Source: Afipia sp. (GTDB taxonomy: Bacteria; Pseudomonadota; Alphaproteobacteria; Rhizobiales; Xanthobacteraceae). Taken from it: 64,000 nucleotides of DNA. Numbering within the stretch: the stretch's first letter is position 1; every line of letters starts with the position of its first letter. The translations under genes and the position numbers were made by a program. The notes below the pieces were generated by a model. It saw only the letters and a program-made list of their open reading frames with translations, was not told the DNA's origin and did not search any database. Location: the NCBI GenBank assembly GCA_024508675.1, contig JANINQ010000011.1, forward strand, positions 124,001 to 188,000, in the 5' to 3' direction. This document shows positions 44,987 to 51,896 of the stretch, piece after piece.

Positions 44987-45009
44987 CATATCGCATGTGG
45001 AGTACCGCG

Positions 45010-45252
45010 ATGTCCTACCGTCACCCGAGAGACTTGGCCGATGCCATGGCCCGCCGCCGCAAAACTGCTGCGGCCGACGACGGCTACGTTCGGGAATCCT
45101 TCACCCAGAACCGGGAAGAGGCGAGGCGGACGGCGAGGGCGTTCCTCGATCGGTGGCCGACTGCCGCCTACATGTCCGCCGTGGATACCTGGCGGGAGCT
45201 CCCCGGCGACCAGATCGAGTTCACGATGAGGTGGTTGAGGAGTGCGGATTGA
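45010..45252 (+). CDS. phage protein of unknown function, 80 aa
   Basis: A basic, helical protein (MSYRHPRDLADAMARRRKTA, EEARRTARAFLDRWPTAAYM). ATG 45010 has GGAG 8 bases upstream; ATG 44995 in the same frame is possible. It stands alone in the region between PL and the toxin-antitoxin pair. No family recognised. Confidence 0.55.
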   Translation: MSYRHPRDLADAMARRRKTAAADDGYVRESFTQNREEARRTARAFLDRWPTAAYMSAVDTWRELPGDQIEFTMRWLRSAD

Positions 45253-45419
45253 CGTGCAGAAGTCCAAGATAGGACCGAAGCGGACATATTTTAGCGGTGC
45301 CCATTAACCTTTAGCCATGAACCTTGTGGCATTTTGGTGTCACTCATATGTGAAGCGTTCTGGAACGTCTTGTCACCTTTGACGTTTTATGACCCTAATT
45401 CCTCGATACTAATCGAGAT

Positions 45420-45743
45420 ATGCCCATGGATATTGCAATTAAGTGCATCGCTCACGGTGCTGGAAATCAATGGGAAGCGGTTTGTCTCGACTTCGATTTG
45501 GCCGTTCAGGGCCGATCGCTCCAAGAGGTAACGCGCCTCCTGCAAGATGTTATCGGTTCATATATTGAGGACGCTCTAGCTCAACCAGAGCCCGCGCGTT
45601 CGCAATTGCTTTCGCGCAGCGCCCCATTTTGGGTCCGCCTGCATTGGGCGTTCCGCCTTTTTATGGCAACGCTCACGAATCGGCGGTTGGACCGGGGACA
45701 ACAGGAAGCCACTGTTGGGTTTCCTGTTGAGTGCCGCGCCTAA
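45420..45743 (+). CDS. hicB: HicB-like antitoxin
   Basis: The 107-residue protein has the partial RNase H-like HicB fold: IAIKCIAHGAGNQWEAVCLD, then LAVQGRSLQEVTRLLQDVIG. In HicB proteins this part binds and blocks HicA. The C-terminal part is Arg- and Trp-rich and has no obvious DNA-binding domain. It overlaps the hicA-like gene by 13 bases. The antitoxin-first order is the reverse of the E. coli locus. Confidence 0.65.
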   Translation: MPMDIAIKCIAHGAGNQWEAVCLDFDLAVQGRSLQEVTRLLQDVIGSYIEDALAQPEPARSQLLSRSAPFWVRLHWAFRLFMATLTNRRLDRGQQEATVGFPVECRA

Positions 45744-45955
45744 AGTGCACATTTCGCGAGTTCATTGAAATCATCTTGGCCCACGGCTTCGTGCTGGTGC
45801 GCCAAGAGGCAAGTCATCGTCGTTATTCAAAACAGGGTAATCCGGTGCAGAATGTCACCGTCGCGTACCACAACATCAACGATGAGATTAGGCCGGATAC
45901 GCTCGCATCTATGATCCGCCAGTCTGAACTCTCAAAGAGCTTCTTCCGCAAATAA
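45731..45955 (+). CDS. hicA: HicA-like mRNA interferase toxin
   Basis: The 74-residue protein has the double-stranded RNA-binding-like HicA fold: FIEIILAHGFVLVRQEASHR, with the catalytic His in ASHRRYS, then VTVAYHNINDEIRPDTLASM and IRQSELSKSFF. HicA toxins cleave mRNA. Together with the overlapping HicB-like gene this forms a compact type II toxin-antitoxin pair that would stabilise the prophage or act against other phages. A terminator follows. Confidence 0.75.
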   Translation: MPRLKCTFREFIEIILAHGFVLVRQEASHRRYSKQGNPVQNVTVAYHNINDEIRPDTLASMIRQSELSKSFFRK

Positions 45956-45979
45956 CCCCGCTCCGGCGGGGTTTTCTTT
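45954..45979 (+). terminator. rho-independent terminator after hicA
   Basis: AACCCCGC (45954-45961), loop TCCG, GCGGGGTT (45966-45973), then TTCTTT. The 8-bp perfect stem overlaps the last bases after the hicA stop. Confidence 0.88.
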
Positions 45980-46021
45980 GCGATTGGGGCAACCTCTCGG
46001 ACGGACGAGCGTTGTCCGTGA

Positions 46022-46180
46022 ATGTCAGACAGAAGAAAGAAGACGGAACCGGATTCCCCAACCCCAGATAAGGGGCAGGGAATCGTCCGCGACGACAAAG
46101 GTCAGGATCAGCCGGCCGACAAGGAACGCGCTCAAGAGGCGACCACCACGAACAAGCGGGCTCATCAGCGACCTAAATAA
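46022..46180 (+). CDS. small polar protein, 52 aa (doubtful)
   Basis: An open frame from ATG 46022 encodes a very hydrophilic product (MSDRRKKTEPDSPTPDKGQG, then KRAHQRPK at the end). There is no good ribosome binding site. It sits between two terminators and is kept as a low-confidence gene. Confidence 0.3.
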   Translation: MSDRRKKTEPDSPTPDKGQGIVRDDKGQDQPADKERAQEATTTNKRAHQRPK

Positions 46181-46279
46181 CTGTGCTCGGGCGGGTTTTC
46201 TTTTTGAGCCGGAAAGATTCCTTGCGGAACAATCTTGCGAGAGCGTTGTTGAAGCGCCACAACTTTATGGAGCTTCATC

Positions 46280-46705
46280 ATGCGCAAACTTTTTCCTGCA
46301 GTTCTCATCGCTTGTTCGCTTGCATCGCCGCTCGCCTATGCTCAGGCCCCGAAGAATACACCAGCCAATGAGGCCGCACCGGTCGCCGCGGCTGGTAAGT
46401 GGCGAGCGTCGAAGGTTATCGGCGTCAATGTTTACAACAACGCAAACGAGAAGGTGGGCGAGATCAGCGAGATCATCATCGACTCGGCCGGCAAGGTTGA
46501 AAGTGCTGTGCTCAGCGTCGGCGGCTTCCTCGGAATGGGTGAGCATTTGGTCGCGGTGCCCATGAACGAACTGAAGTTCGCCAACGAAGCCGGAAAGACA
46601 ACGACGGGCTCAACCTCTTCGACTACCAAGGAATGGTATCCCGACCGCGCCGTCCTGAACGTGACGAAGGACCAGCTCAAGTCGATGCCGCAGTTCAAAT
46701 ACTGA
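46280..46705 (+). CDS. secreted PRC-barrel domain protein
   Basis: The 141-residue protein has a Sec signal peptide (MRKLFPAVLIACSLASPLAY, cleavage near AYA-QA) and a PRC-barrel: KVIGVNVYNNANEKVGEISE, then IIIDSAGKVESAVLSVGGFL. This is a common periplasmic family of Rhizobiales, unusual in a phage, and flanked by terminators on both sides. It is therefore probably a cargo gene taken from a host. Confidence 0.82.
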   Translation: MRKLFPAVLIACSLASPLAYAQAPKNTPANEAAPVAAAGKWRASKVIGVNVYNNANEKVGEISEIIIDSAGKVESAVLSVGGFLGMGEHLVAVPMNELKFANEAGKTTTGSTSSTTKEWYPDRAVLNVTKDQLKSMPQFKY

Positions 46706-46718
46706 CCCCTACAACAAA

Positions 46719-46745
46719 AGCCCCGCTACGGCGGGGCTATTTGTT
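46719..46745 (+). terminator. rho-independent terminator after the PRC-barrel gene
   Basis: AGCCCCGC (46719-46726), loop TACG, GCGGGGCT (46731-46738), then ATTTGTTTC, 14 bases after the stop. Confidence 0.88.
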
Positions 46746-46763
46746 TCAAGATGGCTTCCGCGC

Positions 46764-46997
46764 ATGGTTCGAATTACGTCTAGAAGTTGGACGGCAGATG
46801 ATATTGCCAAGCTTCAACGGCTGGTGAGTGACGGCGCTTCGCCGGTAAGGGCATCGGCGGCGCTGAAGAGATCACAGATAGCCGTTCGGGGGAAGGCCCG
46901 AGAGATCGGCTGTCCGTTTCCTCGTCGGAAGCGTCGCGCTACGGGAAAACAACTTATCGACGGTTGGTACTTTCGCCCGACGAGTCTCGATCCGTAA
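46764..46997 (+). CDS. small helix-turn-helix-like protein, 77 aa
   Basis: The product starts MVRITSRSWTADDIAKLQRL, then SDGASPVRASAALKRSQIAV and REIGCPFPRRKRRATGK. The W-T-x-x-D opening and the R-x-x-A-L-K-R segment are GcrA/Myb-like and common in small Bradyrhizobium-type proteins; a DNA-binding role is inferred. It lies just after the terminator of the PRC-barrel gene. Confidence 0.6.
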   Translation: MVRITSRSWTADDIAKLQRLVSDGASPVRASAALKRSQIAVRGKAREIGCPFPRRKRRATGKQLIDGWYFRPTSLDP

Positions 46998-47007
46998 GGC
47001 GCGTGCG

Positions 47008-47490
47008 TCAGTTTAACATCCAAATCCGCGTGTTAAGCGCTGTCGCGAAGATGATCCACGCAATGTAGGGCGTTAACAGCACGGCTGACACCACGTCGAC
47101 ATACGAGCTGACAATGATGGTCGCGGCGAGAGCACCTGCCAGCGCTACGATGATCGCCAGCCCCCCGACAATATTATGCGCTCCAAAGAACACATATGAC
47201 CAACTCGCATTCAAGGCGAGTTGAATAGCGAACAGCACTAAAGCAGCCGTCCGCAACGAGGAGGGCGGAGCTTCCCATAATCGCCACGCAGCAATCGCCA
47301 TGAGAAAATATAGGATAGGCCAGACGATGGGAAATGCGACTCGAGGCGGGGTCCATGACGGCTTAGCGAGAGATGCATACCATGTCGGAATCTCGGGAGT
47401 CGTCACCCTCGCGCCTAAAACAGCCACGCTGAAGCAAACCGCGAGAATGACGGCAAGCGGAAGTAGAGATTTAAGGGTTAAACCGAACAT
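47008..47490 (-). CDS. tspO: TspO/MBR-family membrane protein
   Basis: The 160-residue protein has five membrane helices and the tetrapyrrole/cholesterol-type binding features of TspO: WYASLAKPSWTPP, VWPILYFLMAIAAWRLW, QLALNASWSYVFF and LLTPYIAWIIFATALN. In Rhodobacter TspO tunes tetrapyrrole-dependent gene expression. ATG 47490 is preferred; a GTG at 47520 adds 10 residues. It is not usual phage equipment and is probably expressed from the lysogen. Confidence 0.9.
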   Translation of the reverse strand: MFGLTLKSLLPLAVILAVCFSVAVLGARVTTPEIPTWYASLAKPSWTPPRVAFPIVWPILYFLMAIAAWRLWEAPPSSLRTAALVLFAIQLALNASWSYVFFGAHNIVGGLAIIVALAGALAATIIVSSYVDVVSAVLLTPYIAWIIFATALNTRIWMLN

Positions 47491-47551
47491 AGATCCCGAT
47501 CCGTTAGTGCGCTTCGCCACTTCCTCACTTCTGGCATGATCTTACGAGCTC

Positions 47552-48070
47552 CTAATCGATATCAGCCAACCAATCGACTTGCCAAATAATGAGTAATGAG
47601 CAGGCTTCACGCTGACAATCTGATGGAGGAAGCATAGCAACCTCATTACTGGAAAGACCAGTTCCATCCAGGCGGTCACATCCTGCGCAATCTTGATGGA
47701 GGCGGGATATTTTAAACCAACCCGGTAATCCGCTGGCCACTGATTTCTGACCTTGCGCGACGTGACGATCGCGAAAATAGGAAAACATTGCCCGGAGAAT
47801 CGTCGTGGCGAGCCCGTCGACAGGTTGGCCTAAGCCTTTTGCAGTTAAACAATCATAAGCTTCTTGTGAGAAGAACGTGTTCGCTCTCAGGCCAAGACTT
47901 CGCTTACTGTCAGTCGACAACTGCGGGTCAATTTTTCGATAGGCAAGCGCGACGTCGCGGGGATGGTATCCTTCTTTCGCCTCCATGATGATAGCGATAG
48001 CCGTATCATATTCAGGCCTCACGTATCCGAGAGATGAAATGGCCTCCTGCACATACGGAAGAAATTTCAT
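47552..48070 (-). CDS. hypothetical protein, 172 aa
   Basis: Starts MKFLPYVQEAISSLGYVRPE; a second in-frame start two codons earlier exists. It contains a cysteine pair (DCAGCDRLDG) and AMFSYFRDRHVAQGQ. Codon use and composition (less GC-rich) differ from the host. No family recognised. It overlaps or abuts the Rap1a/Tai-like gene upstream, so they are probably one operon with the repressor. Confidence 0.55.
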   Translation of the reverse strand: MKFLPYVQEAISSLGYVRPEYDTAIAIIMEAKEGYHPRDVALAYRKIDPQLSTDSKRSLGLRANTFFSQEAYDCLTAKGLGQPVDGLATTILRAMFSYFRDRHVAQGQKSVASGLPGWFKISRLHQDCAGCDRLDGTGLSSNEVAMLPPSDCQREACSLLIIWQVDWLADID

Positions 48071-48453
48071 CGGCAAGGGTACGCAGCCGTAAAGGCGCGA
48101 ATAGCAATTCTATTGAATCTTTCGTGAGCGCTTTCCGGATGATCGTCGACATACTTCTGGAATATCTTCACAAGCTGTAAGCGGGTCGATTTCGCAGGAG
48201 GGCAAAACCCGAGAAGAGGGGGGCTACCAGCATCCGCTGAAATAGTTGCAAATTCTTGAGTTGCGGCAAACATCCCCCAGCATTGACCCGACTCGGGGTC
48301 GTTCGAAAACGCGATCGCCCCAGTGGAATCGATTTTTGCCTTAACTACATTCCTGCAAAGCGAGTGCACCTCCAAAGCTGTTTCAGCCCGAGCGGATGAT
48401 ATCCACGCGACGATGGCAAGATGCGCGATAGCGAGTTTCAGAAAGCAAGCCAC
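48067..48453 (-). CDS. Rap1a/Tai-family secreted protein
   Basis: The 128-residue protein has a signal peptide (MACFLKLAIAHLAIVAWISS, cleavage near ARA-ET) and the Rap1a/Tai-like core with conserved cysteines: LCRNVVKAK, GQCWGMFAATQEFA, LGFCPPAKSTRLQLVKIFQK, then DDHPESAHERF. Named members are periplasmic immunity proteins against type VI amidase effectors; most relatives are uncharacterised. It starts at GTG 48453, 2 bases after the repressor stop, so it is co-expressed with the repressor in lysogens. Confidence 0.72.
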   Translation of the reverse strand: MACFLKLAIAHLAIVAWISSARAETALEVHSLCRNVVKAKIDSTGAIAFSNDPESGQCWGMFAATQEFATISADAGSPPLLGFCPPAKSTRLQLVKIFQKYVDDHPESAHERFNRIAIRAFTAAYPCR

Positions 48454-48454
48454 C

Positions 48455-49099
48455 TTATAAGTCCAGCACCGACCGCTTTACGCGGCCCACAACCATTCGC
48501 TCAGCATCGCGTTTCGACTTAACAAATTTCGCTTCGTGCGATGGATTTGTGGATGCCGGCGCCCACCTAGGCGGGTCCGCTCGCCATAATTTGAAGCCGA
48601 CCTCACCCCTATCGGAAAAAACATATGGCTTCCCAGAGACTAACGTCCGATCATCGCGGTTGAGGACGATCCGCGCGCCATTCGGCGCGACCCGGTCCAT
48701 GGAATCACCTTCCACCGTAAGAGCTATCCAATCTCCGCGTCCTAGATCGGAAAAGACAAGAAGAGGAATGTCCTCTAACTCCAATTGAGAAGTCGGCTGC
48801 TTAAGCTTTCCGGCGGGCACGCTATCGAAAACATAGACTTCTTGGGTTGTCGGACCGCTTTTCTTTTGAACAGGGCGGCGCTTTGCCGCCTTTTGAAAGA
48901 TCAACGCTTCGGGCGTCGAATCTACGTGTTCAGCGAGTTTTTCAGCCCAGTCGATTGGAAGCTTGCGAGATTGGTCTGCCCAACGCTGGACGTTTTGCTT
49001 CGACGTCCCGGCAAGCCGCGCCAACTCGGTCACGCCGATCTCCTTTTTGGACATCGCCGCGCCAAGCCCGTTCGGAAATTTTCCTTTGATATCAGCCAT
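48455..49099 (-). CDS. cI: CI/LexA-type phage repressor with S24 peptidase domain
   Basis: The 214-residue protein (from ATG 49099) has an N-terminal helix-turn-helix (IGVTELARLAGTSKQNVQRW) and a C-terminal self-cleaving S24 domain: cleavage site PAG (Ala96-Gly97), Ser133 in VEGDSMDR, and Lys170 in GEVGFKLWR. RecA-stimulated cleavage should make the prophage SOS-inducible. The open frame to 49216 runs through the operators, so 49099 is the credible start. An operator begins 9 bases upstream with no Shine-Dalgarno, recalling the leaderless lambda cI message. Confidence 0.9.
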   Translation of the reverse strand: MADIKGKFPNGLGAAMSKKEIGVTELARLAGTSKQNVQRWADQSRKLPIDWAEKLAEHVDSTPEALIFQKAAKRRPVQKKSGPTTQEVYVFDSVPAGKLKQPTSQLELEDIPLLVFSDLGRGDWIALTVEGDSMDRVAPNGARIVLNRDDRTLVSGKPYVFSDRGEVGFKLWRADPPRWAPASTNPSHEAKFVKSKRDAERMVVGRVKRSVLDL

Positions 49100-49108
49100 A
49101 AAGACAAT

Positions 49109-49125
49109 GTCACCGGATTGGCGAC
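49109..49125. promoter_or_regulatory. repressor operator, OR site nearest cI
   Basis: GTCACC-GGATT-GGCGAC, one mismatch from the perfect palindrome GTCACC-N5-GGTGAC. It is 10 bases upstream of the cI start and so is suited to negative autoregulation. Confidence 0.7.
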
Positions 49126-49134
49126 AAACGGGAA

Positions 49135-49151
49135 GGCTCCAATCTGGTGAC
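49135..49151. promoter_or_regulatory. repressor operator, degenerate middle OR site
   Basis: GGCTCC-AATCT-GGTGAC: the right half is perfect and the left half matches at 4 of 6 positions. It is 26 bases centre to centre from the cI-proximal site and 41 from the cro-proximal site. Confidence 0.45.
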
Positions 49152-49168
49152 AGCGCGGGTGCGCGCGC

Positions 49169-49197
49169 TTGACCAGTCACCAAAATGGTGACAGATT
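49169..49197 (+). promoter_or_regulatory. rightward early promoter PR with operator
   Basis: TTGACC (49169-49174), then 17 bases holding the perfect operator GTCACC-AAAAT-GGTGAC (49176-49192), then CAGATT (49192-49197). The layout copies PL base for base outside the operator centre. The cro-like ATG follows at 49204, so any leader is only a few bases long. Confidence 0.65.
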
Positions 49198-49203
49198 GTC
49201 GAG

Positions 49204-49428
49204 ATGCATTTGGCAACGTTCCTTGACCTTCACGGATTGTCTGACGGCGATTTTGCCGAACAGATCGGTACGTCTCGGCAAGTAGTTCATCGATATCGGA
49301 CCGGGAGGCGTATCCCAGATCGTTCAGCGATGGAAAAGATCGGCGTCGCCACGAAGGGTGCGGTCACGCCGAACGATTTCTTCAATGTAGCTGATCCGTC
49401 CCCCTCCCAGCCCGAGGAGGCGGCATGA
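49204..49428 (+). CDS. cro: Cro-like repressor
   Basis: The 74-residue protein has a helix-turn-helix, GLSDGDFAEQIGTSRQVVHR with YRTGRRIPDRSAMEKI, of the Cro/XRE type. It is the first gene rightward from PR and divergent from the repressor, the position of Cro in lambdoid phages, where it turns off repressor synthesis. ATG 49204 has almost no leader. ATGA overlap with the next gene. Confidence 0.82.
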   Translation: MHLATFLDLHGLSDGDFAEQIGTSRQVVHRYRTGRRIPDRSAMEKIGVATKGAVTPNDFFNVADPSPSQPEEAA

Positions 49429-49796
49429 ACCGTCGATCCTTCCTCGTGATGTTTGGACTCGCGCCTGCGGTTGTTGCTGGTGTTGCTAGTGCCGCCGATA
49501 TCCCATCGGCGCTTGAATGCTCGCTGGATACCCGCGAGCGCGAGCTAATCCGAGCGGGAGTCCGGTATCTTCGCTGGACGCTGGATGACGAGATTGGCCC
49601 CGAGCTTATCGTTGGCGAAGAACTTTGCGACTTGGCCGAGCGCGGGAAGCGTCTCATTCGCGGTCCTGATGGCGCGCTCTATACGCCTTCGCAAGCGAAG
49701 CAACGCGGGTGGATTCCATCTCAATCGTCTCAGGGTCTAACAGGTACTCGCCGTTGGATTGATCCCACAGCTTCGCTTGGAGGGTCTCCAACATGA
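49425..49796 (+). CDS. hypothetical protein with twin-arginine-like signal, 123 aa
   Basis: Starts MNRRSFLVMFGLAPAVVAGV, a Tat-like signal with cleavage near ASA-AD, followed by LDTRERELIRAGVRYLRWTL and ELIVGEELCDLAERGKRLIR. The last 35 residues overlap a minus-strand gene and look less protein-like. A secreted product in the second position of the lytic operon is unusual. Coupled to cro by ATGA. Confidence 0.55.
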   Translation: MNRRSFLVMFGLAPAVVAGVASAADIPSALECSLDTRERELIRAGVRYLRWTLDDEIGPELIVGEELCDLAERGKRLIRGPDGALYTPSQAKQRGWIPSQSSQGLTGTRRWIDPTASLGGSPT

Positions 49797-49932
49797 CGAC
49801 GGCTCGCTCGGCGGTCACGACGCCGGTATCGACCAGCAAATCGATAATCGCATCGGTCCAGCACTCTACGGCCATCTGCCGCGTCGCCATGATCGCGACT
49901 TGTCGTTTGTCGTACTGCCCATCGCTACTCAT
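49654..49932 (-). CDS. antisense phage protein, 92 aa
   Basis: ATG 49932 (MSSDGQYDKRQVAIMATRQM) has a strong ribosome binding site (GGAGGACGGA) on the minus strand. The product is well-formed and helical (DAIIDLLVDTGVVTAERAVV, LLDPETIEMESTRVASLAKA). It runs against the rightward operon and overlaps the end of the preceding gene by 143 bases. Possibly expressed in the lysogen; function unknown. Confidence 0.55.
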   Translation of the reverse strand: MSSDGQYDKRQVAIMATRQMAVECWTDAIIDLLVDTGVVTAERAVVMLETLQAKLWDQSNGEYLLDPETIEMESTRVASLAKAYRARHQDRE

Positions 49933-50114
49933 TCCGTCCTCCATCGGTTGCGTCACGGCTCCGATGATGGACGAACGCGCCCGGCCTCTCAACGGGGCCG
50001 GGCCGGTCAATTCCGTACGCAGCGCAGCATCGCTCATGGCCGGGACTAAACCAGGCATTTCGTACCGCGTCATTCCAAATCGAATTCAGAAAATTGCAGG
50101 AACGGGGACGGGAA

Positions 50115-50585
50115 GTGCGCGAGCTTTCGCCATTTGACATCAAGCTTAAAGCAGCGTTCCGACGCGCCGTCGAGCAGGCTGGCGGCGGTGTAGCAGTTGC
50201 GAGCGCAACGCGCGTGGATGCTGGCCGTATCTCCCGATACGGCAACCCGAACGATCCCATGATGCCTCCGGGCGACATCATCAATTCCGTGGACAAGCTG
50301 GCCGCCGATCCTATCTGCCTGCGAGTCATGGCGGAGGATGTGGGATGCGAGCTTACGCCCTTCGATGATCCGGCCCGTTCCGATGCAGATGTAATCCAGA
50401 CCGTTGGCGAGTTCGCGAAATCGGCCGGCGAACTTTCCCACTTTGCTCTTCGCGCCGCGTCCGACGGGCATCTCTCCAACAATGACAAGGCTGGAATCCG
50501 CGAACGGGTCGAGCAGGCCAAGGATGCGATTCGCGATCTCGAGGACTTCACAGGGCCCAAGGCCACTATCCGGGCGGTGTCGTGA
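50115..50585 (+). CDS. CII-like phage regulatory protein
   Basis: The 156-residue protein resembles the phage regulatory CII family: DIKLKAAFRRAVEQAGGGVA, RVDAGRISRYGNPNDPMMP, and DIINSVDKLAADPICLRVMA. The first 70 residues would form the DNA-binding part. GTG 50115 has GGGACGGGAA upstream; a TTG at 50094 is an alternative. In lambda, CII drives lysogeny; that role is inferred here from position and weak similarity. It overlaps the GcrA gene by one base. Confidence 0.6.
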   Translation: MRELSPFDIKLKAAFRRAVEQAGGGVAVASATRVDAGRISRYGNPNDPMMPPGDIINSVDKLAADPICLRVMAEDVGCELTPFDDPARSDADVIQTVGEFAKSAGELSHFALRAASDGHLSNNDKAGIRERVEQAKDAIRDLEDFTGPKATIRAVS

Positions 50586-51142
50586 TGAACGACAAACGTC
50601 TCACTAATTGGACTGATAAGCGGGTAGATCGCCTCAAGGAGCTTTGGGGCAACGGCTGGACAGCCAGTCAGATCGCAGCCGAGTTGGGCGGCGTCACCCG
50701 CAACGCGGTGTGCGGAAAGATCGATCGTCTCGGGCTTTCAGGAAAGACCCGCTCGGAGAAGCTGCGATTGGCGCGGAACTTCAAGGTCTCACAGCCAAAG
50801 GCTCCCGCAGTCAAATCGAATGATCGCCTCAAGGCTGGAATAGGGGCGCAGGTCGTCGCAATCCGTCGCCGCAAAATGGCGGATGGTCCTGTCGTTACAA
50901 AGGAAGATTTCAAGGCCCGCGTTGCGGATGTGGTTTCCCGGCGCGTGACGATCCTTGAAGTCCTCGCCATGGAGTGCCGCTGGGCTGATGAGGATCGCAA
51001 CGAGAACGGTTTACACACCTTCTGCGGCAACCCAACCGAAGACGGTTCGAGCTATTGCCCGGCACATGCCGCAATCGCTGTTGGCCCCGGTACGGCCTCC
51101 GAGCGGGCCGCTGCCAGCGTTCTCAAGCGGGAGGCGGCATGA
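50585..51142 (+). CDS. gcrA: GcrA-family cell cycle regulator, phage-encoded
   Basis: The 185-residue protein has the GcrA N-terminal DNA-binding part: NWTDKRVDRLKELWGNGWTA, SQIAAELGGVTRNAVCGKID, RLGLSGK. It also has the C-terminal conserved core ECRWADEDRNENGLHTFCGN with YCPAHAAIAV, which contacts RNA polymerase sigma-70 in Caulobacter GcrA. Host GcrA activates genes with methylated GANTC sites; a phage copy could redirect host cell-cycle transcription or activate phage promoters. The full domain set is present. Overlaps on both sides place it in the early operon. Confidence 0.88.
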   Translation: MNDKRLTNWTDKRVDRLKELWGNGWTASQIAAELGGVTRNAVCGKIDRLGLSGKTRSEKLRLARNFKVSQPKAPAVKSNDRLKAGIGAQVVAIRRRKMADGPVVTKEDFKARVADVVSRRVTILEVLAMECRWADEDRNENGLHTFCGNPTEDGSSYCPAHAAIAVGPGTASERAAASVLKREAA

Positions 51143-51528
51143 GAAACGTCAAAATCATCAATTCCGTCTTGCTCGATCACGGAATATGCCGAGAGGATTT
51201 GCTGGGCCGCAGTCGCCTTACGCAACTGGTCGAAGCAAGGAAGGACGCGGCGTGTCGCCTTTCAGATGCGGGCTACTCGCGCGGGATGATCGCACGCTTT
51301 CTGAAGCGGGATCATCACACCATCGTCTATTATCTCGACGGTCGCGTTCAGCAGATGAAGAACGAGAAAGACAGGAATCGTTCCCCGCTTTATTGGCTTG
51401 AACCCCACGTCCGGCAAGCCGTTCAAGAAGCAGCAGCATGTGAAGGCGTTCCCGTGCGGGACATTATCGCGCGCTGGGTCGCTGATAGGGCCGGATGGGA
51501 ATCCGCCCAGAAGGTGAGGGCGGCATGA
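51139..51528 (+). CDS. DnaA domain IV-like DNA-binding protein
   Basis: The 129-residue protein carries a stand-alone DnaA C-terminal (domain IV) type helix-turn-helix: CREDLLGRSRLTQLVEARKD, AACRLSDAGYSRGMIARFLK, RDHHTIVYYL. The ATPase domain of DnaA is absent. It may bind DnaA boxes in the phage origin or compete with host DnaA. The C-terminal 60 residues are helical. ATGA overlaps with gcrA and the next gene. Confidence 0.85.
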   Translation: MRNVKIINSVLLDHGICREDLLGRSRLTQLVEARKDAACRLSDAGYSRGMIARFLKRDHHTIVYYLDGRVQQMKNEKDRNRSPLYWLEPHVRQAVQEAAACEGVPVRDIIARWVADRAGWESAQKVRAA

Positions 51529-51896
51529 TGGGCCTCACGCAAAGGCAGACTGATTGTCTGAATTTCATTCGAAACACGGTCGCGGCTGGCGGCAAGGCTC
51601 CGTCCTTCAATGACATCAAGACGGCCATGGGCTTGGCGAACAAGTCCTCGGTCCATCGGTTGATCTCTGGACTTGAAGATCGCGGTTACATCCGCCGTCT
51701 GCCGGGCCGATCGCGTGCCATAGCCGTTGTTGATCCGACCGAGCGCACGACGTTCTTTTCAATGCTGGCGCCTGACATTCGCCAGATCATTTCCAGCATC
51801 GCAAGTGCAGAGAACACCACGCCGGAAGTCGTGATGCGGGAGTGGGTGCGTGAGAGGGCGGAAGCCCTTCGCTATGTCGAGCAGAGGTTGTCATGA
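51525..51896 (+). CDS. LexA-type winged-helix protein without peptidase domain
   Basis: The 123-residue protein begins with a LexA-like N-terminal domain: GLTQRQTDCLNFIRNTVAAG, APSFNDIKTAMGLANKSSVH, RLISGLEDRGYIRRLPGRSR. The S24 peptidase half is missing, so it cannot self-cleave; a different helical C-terminus (IRQIISSIASAENTTPEVVM) follows. It could occupy host SOS boxes or phage sites. Two adjacent ATGs, 51525 and 51528. Confidence 0.8.
   Translation: MMGLTQRQTDCLNFIRNTVAAGGKAPSFNDIKTAMGLANKSSVHRLISGLEDRGYIRRLPGRSRAIAVVDPTERTTFFSMLAPDIRQIISSIASAENTTPEVVMREWVRERAEALRYVEQRLS

Noticed and set aside
45978-46565. 195-codon plus-strand frame over the PRC-barrel gene
   Set aside because: Out of frame with a signal-peptide-bearing PRC-barrel protein that has clear domain similarity.
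49793-50137. Plus-strand frame of 114 codons between the Tat-signal gene and the CII-like gene
   Set aside because: It is antisense to a minus-strand gene with a strong ribosome binding site, and its product is low-complexity.
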